Of a stretch of DNA of 15,351 bases, positions 1 through 9,234 are shown in pieces. Source of the DNA: Polyangiaceae bacterium (GTDB lineage: Bacteria; Myxococcota; Polyangia; Polyangiales; Polyangiaceae); NCBI GenBank assembly GCA_025936205.1, contig JAICTU010000200.1, forward strand, positions 1 through 15,351, given 5' to 3'. The notes under the pieces are model-generated. The model did not search any database, was not told the origin of the DNA, and was given only the letters and a program-made list of their open reading frames with translations. The number at the start of each line of letters is the position of its first letter. The stretch's first letter is position 1. A program made the position numbers and the translations under genes.

Positions 1-1142
1 GCAAAGTTCAGCCCGATCTCGTCGTGCATCTGCACCTGGTTGATGCCGTGCAGGTTGTACTCCACCGGATCTTCAGCGGTGCTGATGTTGGTGTCGGGCT
101 GATTCAGCTCGGACAGCGCCGAGTACAGCGTGGTGGTCTTTCCGGAGCCCGTGGGCCCTGTCACCAGCACCATGCCCCAGGGCTGATTGATGGCCCAGCT
201 GAAGTCCTTCAGCGGCCCGGCATCGAAGCCGAGCTTGGTCATGTCGAGCTGCAGGTTCCCCTTGTCCAGGAGGCGCAGCACGATCTTCTCCCCCCAGATG
301 GTGGGCAGCACGCTGACGCGAAAGTCCATCTCACGGTTCTTGCCCATGCGCAGCTTGATGCGACCGTCCTGGGGCAAGCGCCGCTCGGCGATGTCGAGCT
401 GGCTCATGATCTTGAGGCGGCTCGACAGCGCATTCTTCAGCTTGAGCGGAGGGGTCATCTCCTCCTGCAGCACGCCGTCCACGCGGTAGCGCACGCGCAT
501 GCGGCGCTCGTACGGCTCAATGTGCACGTCGCTCGCGCCCTTGCGAATCGCGTTCAACAGGATCACGTTCACCAGGCGCACCACGGGCGCATCCTCGCTG
601 GCCTTCTCCAGCTCGACCGCGTTGACGTCTTCTTCATCCGAGGTGAAGTCGATGTCGTCGTCGCCGAGATCGAAGTCGGCCATCACCTCGTCGTAGGAGG
701 GGCCGCTCTGCACATAATAGCGCTCGATCGCCGCCTGCACGGCGGTCTCGCTGGCGACGACGGGCTCCACGTTGAAGCCGGTCAGGAACTTGATGTCATC
801 GATCGCGTGCAGGTTCGTGGGATCGGCCATCGCGACGATCAGCGACGAACCCGAGCGCGACACGGGAATGACCCGGTGCTTCTCGCACACGTCCTTCGCG
901 ACGAGTTTGATGACCTCTTCCTCGATGTCGTATTCCTCGAGCTTGACCGCAGGCAGGCGGTACTGCGCGCTCAGAAAGTCGGTGATCTCGCCATCGGAGA
1001 TGTAACCGAGCTTGGCGAGCGTGTAGCTGAGGTTGCGCCCGCTCTTGGCTTGATCCGTCTGCGCCTGCTTGAGCTGTTGCAGGCTGATGAGCTTTTCGCG
1101 AACGAGGAGTTCACCGAGGCGGTTGGGCGAAGAATTCGACAT
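1..1142 (-). CDS. pilB: Type IV pilus assembly ATPase PilB (3' end beyond window)
   Basis: Cytoplasmic hexameric ATPase that powers extension of the type IV pilus, the machine behind social (S) motility in myxobacteria. The visible 380 residues start at ATG 1142-1140. Residues 8-145 form the GspE/MshE N-terminal region, with an RLGELL motif and a following helical half-repeat typical of MshEN domains. A very acidic linker (about 150-175) follows. The ATPase part carries the SDVHIEP block (204-210), Walker A GPTGSGKT (329-336) and the Asp-box EDPVEY (357-362). Walker B, the His box and the usual zinc cysteines would lie left of the window, as PilB proteins are about 565 residues. No Shine-Dalgarno is obvious before the start. 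GspE of type II secretion is the main alternative, but the long acidic linker and the N-terminal sequence favour PilB. Cyclic-di-GMP binding by the MshEN region is known for related proteins and only inferred here. Confidence 0.93.
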   Translation of the reverse strand, partial: MSNSSPNRLGELLVREKLISLQQLKQAQTDQAKSGRNLSYTLAKLGYISDGEITDFLSAQYRLPAVKLEEYDIEEEVIKLVAKDVCEKHRVIPVSRSGSSLIVAMADPTNLHAIDDIKFLTGFNVEPVVASETAVQAAIERYYVQSGPSYDEVMADFDLGDDDIDFTSDEEDVNAVELEKASEDAPVVRLVNVILLNAIRKGASDVHIEPYERRMRVRYRVDGVLQEEMTPPLKLKNALSSRLKIMSQLDIAERRLPQDGRIKLRMGKNREMDFRVSVLPTIWGEKIVLRLLDKGNLQLDMTKLGFDAGPLKDFSWAINQPWGMVLVTGPTGSGKTTTLYSALSELNQPDTNISTAEDPVEYNLHGINQVQMHDEIGLNF

Positions 1143-1419
1143 GCAGGATCACTCGAAGGAGCAAAAGGACTGGCGTTGCTGGGGTGAGGCCGGGTAGACG
1201 CAGCTGGTCAGGGCCGGGCGGCTCGGAGTTCCGGCTCCCACTGGAGTAACGACCAGTTGCGACCGATGGTGCACCGGGGTGGACGCAAACCCGAGCGCAG
1301 GCCGACCGGTCAGCAGCCCTCCCGGCGCAGGCCGTTGACGCTCGCCCAGGCGGCCGCATATTGAGCGAGCCGACGATTCTTTACTCAATACATCGGAATT
1401 CGAAGGAATCTACGAACCC
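1143..1419. other. Divergent intergenic region between pilB and moeB
   Basis: This 277-base gap separates two divergent genes and must hold both promoters. Only the moeB-side promoter can be proposed (1335-1362). Open frames on the minus strand here overlap the pilB start in a different frame and have no recognisable domains, so I treat the gap as non-coding. I found no sigma-54 -24/-12 element with correct spacing facing pilB. Confidence 0.6.
1335..1362 (+). promoter_or_regulatory. Candidate sigma-70 promoter of moeB
   Basis: TTGACG (1335-1340) matches the -35 consensus at five of six positions. After 16 bases, CATATT (1357-1362) matches the -10 consensus at four of six. Transcription would start near 1369, about 50 bases before the moeB ATG. 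AAGGA (1403-1407) is a possible ribosome binding site, 12 bases from the ATG, which is a long spacing. Pattern-based only. Confidence 0.4.
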
Positions 1420-2586
1420 ATGGCCAAGAGCTACGCCGAGCTGTTCGCTGACGTCCGCGAGCGCGTAAAAACCATCTCTTTGGACGCGCTGAAGGCACGC
1501 CTCGAAGCGGGCACACCCACCACGCTGGTCGATGTGCGCGAGCAGCACGAATACAACGCTGGTTTCATCCCAGGTGCGCTGCACATCCCGCGCGCGCACC
1601 TGGAGTCGCAGGCGGAGGGCAAGCTCCCCGATCGACATGCGCCGATCGTACTGTATTGCGCCGCCGGCACCCGCAGTGCCTTCGCCGCCAAGACGCTCGG
1701 CGACATGGGCTACGACAACGTGCTCAGCGCCAATCCGGGGTTCACGCGCTGGAAAGACCTGCGCTACCCGATGCAGACGCCGCCGAACCTCAGCGAGGCT
1801 CAGCGCGATCGCTATTCTCGCCACCTGATGTTGCCCGAGGTCGGGGACGCCGGGCAGGCGAAGTTGCTGGCGAGCCGCGTCTTGCTGCTGGGCGCAGGCG
1901 GCCTGGGCAGCCCCGCGGCGTACTATCTGGCGGCCGCGGGCGTGGGCACGCTGGGATTGGTGGATGCCGACGTGGTCGATGTCTCCAACCTGCAGCGCCA
2001 GATCCTGCACGCGAGCTCTCGCGTGGGCGTGCCCAAGGTCGACAGCGCGGAGACCACGCTGCGGGACCTGAATCCCGATGTGACGGTCGTGAAATACAAA
2101 GAGCGGCTCACCAGCGAGAACGTCGAGCGCATCCTCGCAGATCGCTGGGACGTGATCGTGGACGGCTGCGATAATTTCCCCACGCGTTACCTGGTCAATG
2201 ATGCCTCCCTGTTCCACAAGATCCCGGTCATTCACGGCTCGATCTTCCGCTTCGACGGACAGGTGACGACGTTCCTGCCGTTCAAGGGCCCGTGCTACCG
2301 CTGCCTCTACCCGGAGCCGCCCCCCGCCCATCTCGCGCCCTCGTGTTCAGAGGCCGGCGTGCTCGGCATTCTGCCCGGTATGATCGGCATTCTGCAGGCC
2401 ACGGAAGCAGTCAAGGTTCTGCTGGGCCTGGGCGACACCTTGGCGGGGCGGCTCCTGCAGTACGACTCGCTGGGCATGACCTTCCGCACCTTCAAGCTGC
2501 GAAGGGATGACCAGTGCCCCGGCTGCGGCAAACACCCGAGCATCGAGGGCTACATCGACTACGAGGGCTTCTGCGCGGGCGCCTGA
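1420..2586 (+). CDS. moeB: Rhodanese-MoeB/ThiF fusion: sulfur-carrier adenylyltransferase and sulfurtransferase
   Basis: E1-like enzyme that adenylates the C-terminal glycine of a ubiquitin-fold sulfur carrier (MoaD or ThiS type) and can pass on sulfur from its own rhodanese domain, for molybdopterin, thiamine or cysteine synthesis. Residues about 18-118 are rhodanese, with the persulfide cysteine C80 in the loop CAAGTRS. Residues about 125-388 are ThiF/MoeB: the nucleotide loop GAGGLGS (158-164), adenylation arginines around 190-194 (NLQRQ), paired zinc cysteines C292/C295 and C366/C369, and C309 at the position of the ThiF acyl-persulfide cysteine. At 388 residues it is complete. The domain order is the reverse of the better-known MoeZ/MOCS3 type, which has rhodanese at the C-terminus. 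It stands alone on the plus strand with no carrier gene beside it, so the actual partner cannot be named. Confidence 0.93.
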   Translation: MAKSYAELFADVRERVKTISLDALKARLEAGTPTTLVDVREQHEYNAGFIPGALHIPRAHLESQAEGKLPDRHAPIVLYCAAGTRSAFAAKTLGDMGYDNVLSANPGFTRWKDLRYPMQTPPNLSEAQRDRYSRHLMLPEVGDAGQAKLLASRVLLLGAGGLGSPAAYYLAAAGVGTLGLVDADVVDVSNLQRQILHASSRVGVPKVDSAETTLRDLNPDVTVVKYKERLTSENVERILADRWDVIVDGCDNFPTRYLVNDASLFHKIPVIHGSIFRFDGQVTTFLPFKGPCYRCLYPEPPPAHLAPSCSEAGVLGILPGMIGILQATEAVKVLLGLGDTLAGRLLQYDSLGMTFRTFKLRRDDQCPGCGKHPSIEGYIDYEGFCAGA

Positions 2587-2656
2587 GCTTTCGCGAGCCC
2601 GGCTCTGAGAAGTCGCTAAGGAACGAAGAATACAGCATGGCCCGAGACAGCGGCGC

Positions 2657-3712
2657 TCAACCGCTACCGGGCCATGCCGGCCATGCCAGCGGCAGGCCGC
2701 GAGCGCTGCGATAGCGCGCCTCCCAGCGTGTCCCGTAGACGCTGCCGGCAAAGGCCAGCAGCGCCAACACCAGACCGGCCACGATGTCCACCAGCCAGTG
2801 CCAGCGCAGGAACATCGTGGCCACGATGATGTTGAACACGAAGAACGCAACCAGCGGCCAGCTGTAGCGATAGGGCAGGTAGGCCCGGTTGTGGAACGAG
2901 AACAGCAGGATGAAGCTCGGCGCGGCGGTGTGAATGGACGGGAAAATGTCCTTCTGCGCGCCCGCGGACGCCACCAGCTCTTTCACCAGGTGCCACCACA
3001 CGCCGTTCGGCAGCTCGACGCTGAACAGCTCCGGCAGTCCCTTGGCGGGGCCGTATCCCGGCACGAGCAAGTACAGTGATTGCCCCACGGCGAGCACCAA
3101 CAGCAGACCGAGCGCGAATTCGGAAAGCAGGCGCGAGTCCCGCCCGAAGAAGATGATCGGGATCACGTGCAAGCCGAGCACGAAGAAGTAGCCGTAGTAG
3201 AAGAACGCGAACCACTCGGTCGTCGCCGGGGTGACCCAGCGCTGTAACGCCAGCGCCGGTTCCACTCCGAACCAGTGCATGCCGAGCTGGTGCAGCTCGA
3301 GATCCACGGACCCAGGGTTGACCACCGGCAACAGCCCCCGCATCACGAAGTAGGTCAGCTGGATGCCGCCGTAATGGCCGAGCCGGAAGGCGAGCGGACG
3401 CAGCCAGGGATGCGTCAGGATCCCGCCGCGCACCAGCACCACGACCACCGTAAAAAAGCAGAACAGCAGCGCCGACACCTCGAGCAGCGCGCGATCCCGG
3501 GCAGCGCCGTGATGCTGGGACGCGAGCACGGAGAGATCGAGCACGGCCAGGTAGGCGAGTACGATCCAGTCGTTCAGGGAGATCCGACGCAGCCAGCTCA
3601 AAATCGGACTGCGGGGAGCTCCCGCCGAGCTCGAAGCGGGGGGTGCCACCGAGCCCGGAGCGAGCGAGGGGCCCTGGGCGGGCTGGAATAGGCTTTCTGG
3701 ATGGCCCGCCAT
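2657..3712 (-). CDS. PAP2-superfamily integral membrane phosphatase/phosphotransferase
   Basis: Multipass membrane protein of 351 residues from ATG 3712. A cytoplasmic proline/serine-rich leader (about 1-40) precedes roughly six hydrophobic segments. The PAP2 active-site motifs lie near the C-terminus: FPSIHTA (257-263, with H261) and RWHWLVDIVAG (303-313, with H305 and D309). These resemble the AUR1/inositol-phosphorylceramide-synthase branch, and the usual N-terminal KxxxxxxRP motif is not clear, so either a lipid phosphatase or a lipid head-group transferase is possible. An in-frame GTG at 3757 would add 15 residues; its only GAAGG is too close to the start and the extra codons do not show the third-position G/C bias of the gene, so I prefer the ATG. 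It lies 82 bases downstream of the Nudix gene on the same strand and converges on moeB. The substrate is not predictable. Confidence 0.8.
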   Translation of the reverse strand: MAGHPESLFQPAQGPSLAPGSVAPPASSSAGAPRSPILSWLRRISLNDWIVLAYLAVLDLSVLASQHHGAARDRALLEVSALLFCFFTVVVVLVRGGILTHPWLRPLAFRLGHYGGIQLTYFVMRGLLPVVNPGSVDLELHQLGMHWFGVEPALALQRWVTPATTEWFAFFYYGYFFVLGLHVIPIIFFGRDSRLLSEFALGLLLVLAVGQSLYLLVPGYGPAKGLPELFSVELPNGVWWHLVKELVASAGAQKDIFPSIHTAAPSFILLFSFHNRAYLPYRYSWPLVAFFVFNIIVATMFLRWHWLVDIVAGLVLALLAFAGSVYGTRWEARYRSARGLPLAWPAWPGSG

Positions 3713-3753
3713 GGTTGGTCCGGGGCGGAAGCTAGTCGACCGAAATCGCTTCG

Positions 3754-3770
3754 TCACGCCCTTCGCGTGA
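3754..3770. promoter_or_regulatory. Inverted repeat upstream of the PAP2 gene
   Basis: TCACGC and GCGTGA form perfect 6-bp arms around a 5-base centre, 42 bases upstream of the preferred ATG and 24 bases after the Nudix stop codon. It could be an operator or a short RNA hairpin. It overlaps the rejected GTG start at 3757, which slightly supports this stretch being leader rather than coding sequence. Confidence 0.3.
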
Positions 3771-3794
3771 ATTCTGCCGCACGGAATCGGCTCT

Positions 3795-4400
3795 TCAACG
3801 CGGCGCGGCCTGGCCCCACACGGCGAGCAGATTTTGCAGGATGCGGTAGGTCAGCCCCCAGACCACGTGGCCTTGCACGTCAAAGGCGGGGAGAGACGGG
3901 CGTACGCCCGAGATCGGGCCAGGGTAGACGATGCTGGTCTGTGCGGCGGGCAACAGCAAGGCGTCCAGTCGGGCCCAGACGACCGCTTTCACTTCGCGCG
4001 GATTGGGCTCGAGCCGCACGTCGCGCCCCAGGGCAAAGACGAGCGGCAGGATCTCGAACGCTGGCCGCAGACCGGCGCGCACCGGCGTTCGCTCCAAGAA
4101 GCCGATCCATTCCGCTGCGCGGTCCAGCTCGAGCCCCACCTCCTCGTGCGTTTCGCGCAGCGCCGTCGCCACCAGGTCTGGGTCCTCCGGGTCGAAGTGG
4201 CCCCCGGGGAGCGCCATGTGCCCGGACCAGGGATCCCGCTCGTCTTCGGCGCGCCGGATCAGGAGAACCTCCGCTCCGCCGGGCACCTGCCGCACCACCG
4301 CTGCCACGGCAGCCGCGCGCATCTGCCCGGGCGCCTCCAGGCTCATCGTCGCATTCAGCGCGCTCAGCGCCCGCTTCAGTTCTCGAAGGTCGAAGGGCAT
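3795..4400 (-). CDS. Nudix hydrolase, CoA-pyrophosphatase (NudL/NUDT8) type
   Basis: Predicted to hydrolyse a nucleoside diphosphate linked to another group, with coenzyme A or its derivatives the likely substrate by family. From ATG 4400 the protein has 201 residues. The sequence DPWSGHMALPGGHFDPEDPD leads into the Nudix box, with catalytic R82, E83, E86, E87 and G89 (RETHEEVGL). The box is two residues longer between its first glutamate and the RE pair than the classical motif, as in the NudL/NUDT7/NUDT8 group, and the upstream RRAEDERDPWSGH stretch is the counterpart of their CoA-specific motif. A GTG at 4433 would add 11 residues (including two cysteines and a tryptophan) with atypical codon use, so I chose the ATG. 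It is followed by the PAP2 gene and is divergent from the DUF2330 gene. CoA specificity is inferred. Confidence 0.85.
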   Translation of the reverse strand: MPFDLRELKRALSALNATMSLEAPGQMRAAAVAAVVRQVPGGAEVLLIRRAEDERDPWSGHMALPGGHFDPEDPDLVATALRETHEEVGLELDRAAEWIGFLERTPVRAGLRPAFEILPLVFALGRDVRLEPNPREVKAVVWARLDALLLPAAQTSIVYPGPISGVRPSLPAFDVQGHVVWGLTYRILQNLLAVWGQAAPR

Positions 4401-4428
4401 CCAGCACCCACACGGACTTGGTCCAACA

Positions 4429-4442
4429 TACACGGCAGTGTA
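4429..4442. promoter_or_regulatory. Inverted repeat in the Nudix/DUF2330 divergent promoter region
   Basis: TACAC and GTGTA are perfect 5-bp arms around GGCA. The site lies in the short gap between two divergent genes (4401-4514), where a regulator could act on both. No convincing -35/-10 pair was found for either gene, so the functional reading is weak. Confidence 0.25.
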
Positions 4443-4514
4443 GCGCTTTTTCTGCGCCCTTTGGCCCCAGCTTGGCTATGGTTGGCGCCCCGCCGTTCCG
4501 GCGTAGAACGACCT

Positions 4515-6269
4515 ATGAGCAAGAACATATTCGTGCCCGCCCTGCTGCTCGGTTTGTGCACTCTGGGCCTGTGCACCGTGGGTATGTGCTTTTGGGCGAC
4601 GTCCGCGGGGGCATTTCCTGGTGTATTTGCCGGCAAAGGCACGGCGCGCCGGATCAGCAATGCGACACAGGTGGTACTGCTCGAGAAGGGCGATCACACG
4701 GTCGTCAGCGTGTGGTCCGACTACGAGGGACCGCTCGATCGCTTCGCGCTGGTGTTGCCGGTGCCCTCGGACGTGAAGCTGTCCGACGTGCGCACACTCA
4801 AGCGCGACGCCATCGATCACCTCGACGAGATCACGGCGCCCCGCTTTCACGAGTTCTGGGAGATGGATCCCTGCGAGCCGGGCGCGCCCGAACAGGAGTG
4901 GGAGCGCGACCTGACGGTCAAGGATTCGTCCGTGAACTTCCTGGCGGGGGGAGCGCCGGACATGAGCGGGAATGCGAAGGTCGCGCCCGAGCTACTGCTC
5001 GATCTCACGCCGGAGTTCAAAGACGGCGAATACGTGTTCCGGCTCTTCCCCAAGCTGCAAGCCCTCAAGTCCTATCTGTCAGGGCGCAGCCTGGCGCTGC
5101 CGGAAGGCTCGGAGGCGGCCCTCGCACAGTACGAAGCGAAGGGCATGCAGATGCTCGTTGCCGACGTGGCCACCAGCAAGGTGGAGCTGGCCGGGGCGCG
5201 CCGAGCGCTACTGTCGCCGATCCGCTTCGCCACTCGCCAACCGTATGTGCTGCCGTCGACGCTCGGGCTGGCGAGCGCGGGCGGGCGGCAGGAGTTGCTG
5301 ATCTACGTCCTGCATCCCACCGATCGCTTTGAAGCGGCGAACTACCCGAACGTCTATCCGCCCACCAACGTCAATGTCGATCCCTCCGTGAAGGAGCGCA
5401 TGGGTGACTTTTATGCGGGCGTACACGACGCGCTGCTGGCGAAGAACCCGAAGGGCATCCTCACCGAGTATGCCTGGCCCACCATCAAACACTGCGGCGA
5501 ACCCTGTCCCAATGCTCCGCTGAAGATCAACGAGTTGCTCACGCTGGGTGGGGATGTGCTCGAGGAGGACGTCAGCGACGCGGAAAAGAATCCCAAGCCC
5601 GCTGACGCCACGGACGCCGAGAAAGAGCAGATCAAGCAGGCGGACAAGGCCACGCGCGTGCGCATGGAGGAGCAGCGCAAAGAGGTCGCGAAGCGTCAGG
5701 CGCTCCTGGCGCGCAACAGCTACGTCATCACGCGCTTGCACCACCGCTATGATGCGCAGACCTTGACTGCGGACATCGAGCTCAAGTCGGCCGGGCCCGT
5801 GAAGGGCGGCGTCGGAGTCCCCGCCGGGCCCAGTGCGGAAGCTCCCGCGGCGGTGGAGCCCGCGCAGGAGAATCGCCTGCAAATCCGCTACAACGTCGGT
5901 TATCCGAGCAAGAAGGTCGTCCAGTGTGAGGCGCCGCAGCGCTGGCGCTGGGGCATTCCTCCGGCGAGCTATCGCGGTCTGCGCAAGACCTTCACCGCGC
6001 GCGATCTGGCCTACAAGAAGCGGGATCGCTTCCCATTGACGGAGGTGATCAAGAGCAGCGTGCCGGCTCTCGGCATCGCGGCTGCGCCACCACCCCCCGA
6101 GGAGGCTGCGGCTCCGGCCAAGGCCGCGGCCGAGCAAAAGCCGGCGGCCAAGGAATCCGGTTGCGCCTTGTCGGCTGCGCCCCGACCAACCGCTCCCGCC
6201 ACGAGCTCCGGCTTGCTCGCGCTGCTCGCAGGAGCGCTGCTCCGGCGCCGCCGGCTGTCCCGCAGTTGA
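4515..6269 (+). CDS. Secreted DUF2330 protein with MYXO-CTERM sorting tail
   Basis: Complete 584-residue exported protein. The open frame runs further upstream, but ATG 4515 is the right start because it gives a signal peptide: a hydrophobic core over residues 5-30 and a likely cleavage at AGA before F34. Residues about 47-120 match the DUF2330 pattern (ISNATQVVLL, then VVSVWSDYEG, then FALVLPVPSD, then ITAPRF). About 352-396 is a highly charged Asp/Glu/Lys helical insert, probably coiled coil. A Pro/Ala-rich linker precedes the tail: G549-C550, a hydrophobic stretch near 566-576 and RRRR at 577-580. That is the MYXO-CTERM signal, which is known to be processed by a myxosortase and leads to cell-surface anchoring. 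The signal peptide has three cysteines in a near-repeat (GLCTLGLCTVGMC). The role of DUF2330 is not established. Its stop lies two bases from the stop of the converging lipoprotein gene. Confidence 0.88.
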   Translation: MSKNIFVPALLLGLCTLGLCTVGMCFWATSAGAFPGVFAGKGTARRISNATQVVLLEKGDHTVVSVWSDYEGPLDRFALVLPVPSDVKLSDVRTLKRDAIDHLDEITAPRFHEFWEMDPCEPGAPEQEWERDLTVKDSSVNFLAGGAPDMSGNAKVAPELLLDLTPEFKDGEYVFRLFPKLQALKSYLSGRSLALPEGSEAALAQYEAKGMQMLVADVATSKVELAGARRALLSPIRFATRQPYVLPSTLGLASAGGRQELLIYVLHPTDRFEAANYPNVYPPTNVNVDPSVKERMGDFYAGVHDALLAKNPKGILTEYAWPTIKHCGEPCPNAPLKINELLTLGGDVLEEDVSDAEKNPKPADATDAEKEQIKQADKATRVRMEEQRKEVAKRQALLARNSYVITRLHHRYDAQTLTADIELKSAGPVKGGVGVPAGPSAEAPAAVEPAQENRLQIRYNVGYPSKKVVQCEAPQRWRWGIPPASYRGLRKTFTARDLAYKKRDRFPLTEVIKSSVPALGIAAAPPPPEEAAAPAKAAAEQKPAAKESGCALSAAPRPTAPATSSGLLALLAGALLRRRRLSRS

Positions 6270-6271
6270 TC

Positions 6272-6997
6272 TCAGAGCTCGAAGCGCACCTTGGTCGGTG
6301 TGTGTTCGGGCGCGGGGTAGTTGGCGGCGAGCAACGCACTCATGACGCAGTCGACGGCACCCTCCGCCACCGGCTCTGCAGAGGCCGCGCCTCCGCCGAG
6401 CGCCTTGCCCCCATGCCCGATGTAGAGCGTGATGGTCAGGCGCGTGCCAGCCCCCGCTCGGCAGCTCTGGATCTGGGGATCGAGCCCGGCCAGGACGCGC
6501 GAGATCCTGCTCGCGTCCCAGACGGCGGGGGTCGTCACGCCCTTGCGCGGCTTGAAGTCGAACGAGTTGCGCGCGATGCCGAAAGCGCCGCCCTGTGGCG
6601 AGGGCCAGCTCACGGAGCGCAGCACATCGAACATACATTTTTCGGTGCCGCGCTCGCCCAGGGTCGACTCCGCGGCCCAGACCTCCGCTGCGCGGTGGGT
6701 CGAATCCACCTTCACCGCGAACTCGATGCTGCCGCCAATGAAGTCCAGGCGCTCGACACCCTGCTGGATGCAGGTCTGCAAGCCGTCCATCGAGTCGCGG
6801 AAGCTCTGCTCGGCGGCGCGCTCATCGAGGCCTCCGACCTCCGCCGAGGCCGCCACATTCCCGCGCGGAGAGGGCGTGGGTTCCGCCTCCGGCTCGACCG
6901 GAGACGCGGTCGTGCGCGGGACCGGCGGCGCCGAGCCACAGGCCAGCGCCACCAGCACCGCAAACCAGCCGGGAGAAGAACAGCGAGCGGCGATCAT
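6272..6997 (-). CDS. Probable lipoprotein with two AgmX/PglI-type C-terminal tail domains
   Basis: Protein of 241 residues. A short hydrophobic leader ends in VALAC (C20), a near-lipobox with leucine rather than a small residue at -2, so lipidation is likely but not certain. A Pro/Glu-rich disordered linker (22-55) follows. Residues about 65-148 resemble the myxobacterial AgmX/PglI C-terminal domain: cysteines C76 and C121, a GG-then-beta-strand pattern, and WPSPQGG (131-137) before a final strand. Residues about 163-241 look like a diverged second copy with C179 and C217 and YPAP in place of WPSP. Each cysteine pair could form a disulfide in the periplasm. The start lies five bases after the acs stop and has no Shine-Dalgarno, which suggests co-transcription and translational coupling with acs. 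The function is unknown; homologous tails occur on gliding and TonB-like proteins. Confidence 0.7.
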   Translation of the reverse strand: MIAARCSSPGWFAVLVALACGSAPPVPRTTASPVEPEAEPTPSPRGNVAASAEVGGLDERAAEQSFRDSMDGLQTCIQQGVERLDFIGGSIEFAVKVDSTHRAAEVWAAESTLGERGTEKCMFDVLRSVSWPSPQGGAFGIARNSFDFKPRKGVTTPAVWDASRISRVLAGLDPQIQSCRAGAGTRLTITLYIGHGGKALGGGAASAEPVAEGAVDCVMSALLAANYPAPEHTPTKVRFEL

Positions 6998-7002
6998 GTC
7001 GG

Positions 7003-8952
<1,950 letters not shown>

Positions 8953-9045
8953 GCTGGCTCCCGGTGGTCTTTCAAAAATGCCTAACGCGGTGCCGCGCTT
9001 CCAGGCAAACGAAATTCCGAACGGCCCGCCCCGCACGTGCAGGCT

Positions 9046-9069
9046 CGGATCGCGGGCTCCCGCGATCCG
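9046..9069. promoter_or_regulatory. 24-base near-perfect palindrome in the acs leader
   Basis: Arms CGGATCGCGGG and CCCGCGATCCG (11 bp each) are exact reverse complements around a 2-base centre, CT. It lies 94 bases before the acs ATG. In RNA it would be a very stable GC-rich stem with a tiny loop; there is no T-run after it on the minus strand, so it is not a classical terminator. If acs transcription begins near 9071, the stem would occupy the first 25 or so bases of the message. It could equally be a DNA operator. Confidence 0.6.
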
Positions 9070-9077
9070 GCAAAACG

Positions 9078-9104
9078 ATTAGATTCGTGGCAATTTACGC
9101 CACG
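9078..9104 (-). promoter_or_regulatory. Candidate acs promoter: -10 box with overlapping inverted-repeat operator
   Basis: On the minus strand TCTAAT (9083-9078) matches the -10 consensus at five of six positions. Directly upstream, where the spacer and -35 should be, sits an inverted repeat with arms CGTGGC and GCCACG and a 7-base centre (9086-9104). There is no recognisable -35. A weak promoter with a regulator bound at the repeat fits this layout. TGGC and TTGC inside the repeat recall sigma-54 elements, but they are two bases too close together. Confidence 0.35.
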
Positions 9105-9212
9105 GCTGGTGCTCACATCCCTGACGGGGCGGAACGCTCTCTGCCTGCTCCGGGTGCCGTGCAAGCACGACGTGCGGAATCTCTGCAGCGAGCGAACAGG
9201 GGCGACGCTCTG

Positions 9213-9234
9213 CCCAGGAAATGTTCTCCCTGGG
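9213..9234. repeat. CCCAGG/CCTGGG inverted repeat at the array edge
   Basis: Perfect 6-bp arms (9213-9218 and 9229-9234) enclose ten bases that also contain GTTC, which can pair with the GAAC at 9234-9237. The right arm overlaps the first unit of the 14-bp array, so it may form the boundary of a larger folded structure. Confidence 0.4.

Noticed and set aside
24..1187. 387-codon plus-strand frame.
   Set aside because: Antisense to pilB, which has clear Walker A and Asp-box motifs.
3701..5332. 543-codon plus-strand frame rich in Arg and Pro.
   Set aside because: It is antisense to the Nudix gene and out of frame with the DUF2330 gene; its composition is that of a shadow frame in high-GC DNA.
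5208..6638. 476-codon minus-strand frame.
   Set aside because: Antisense to the DUF2330 gene and out of frame with the lipoprotein gene.
9086..9104. Sigma-54 promoter for acs (TGGC...TTGC).
   Set aside because: The two elements are two bases too close for a -24/-12 promoter; the sequence is better explained as an inverted repeat.
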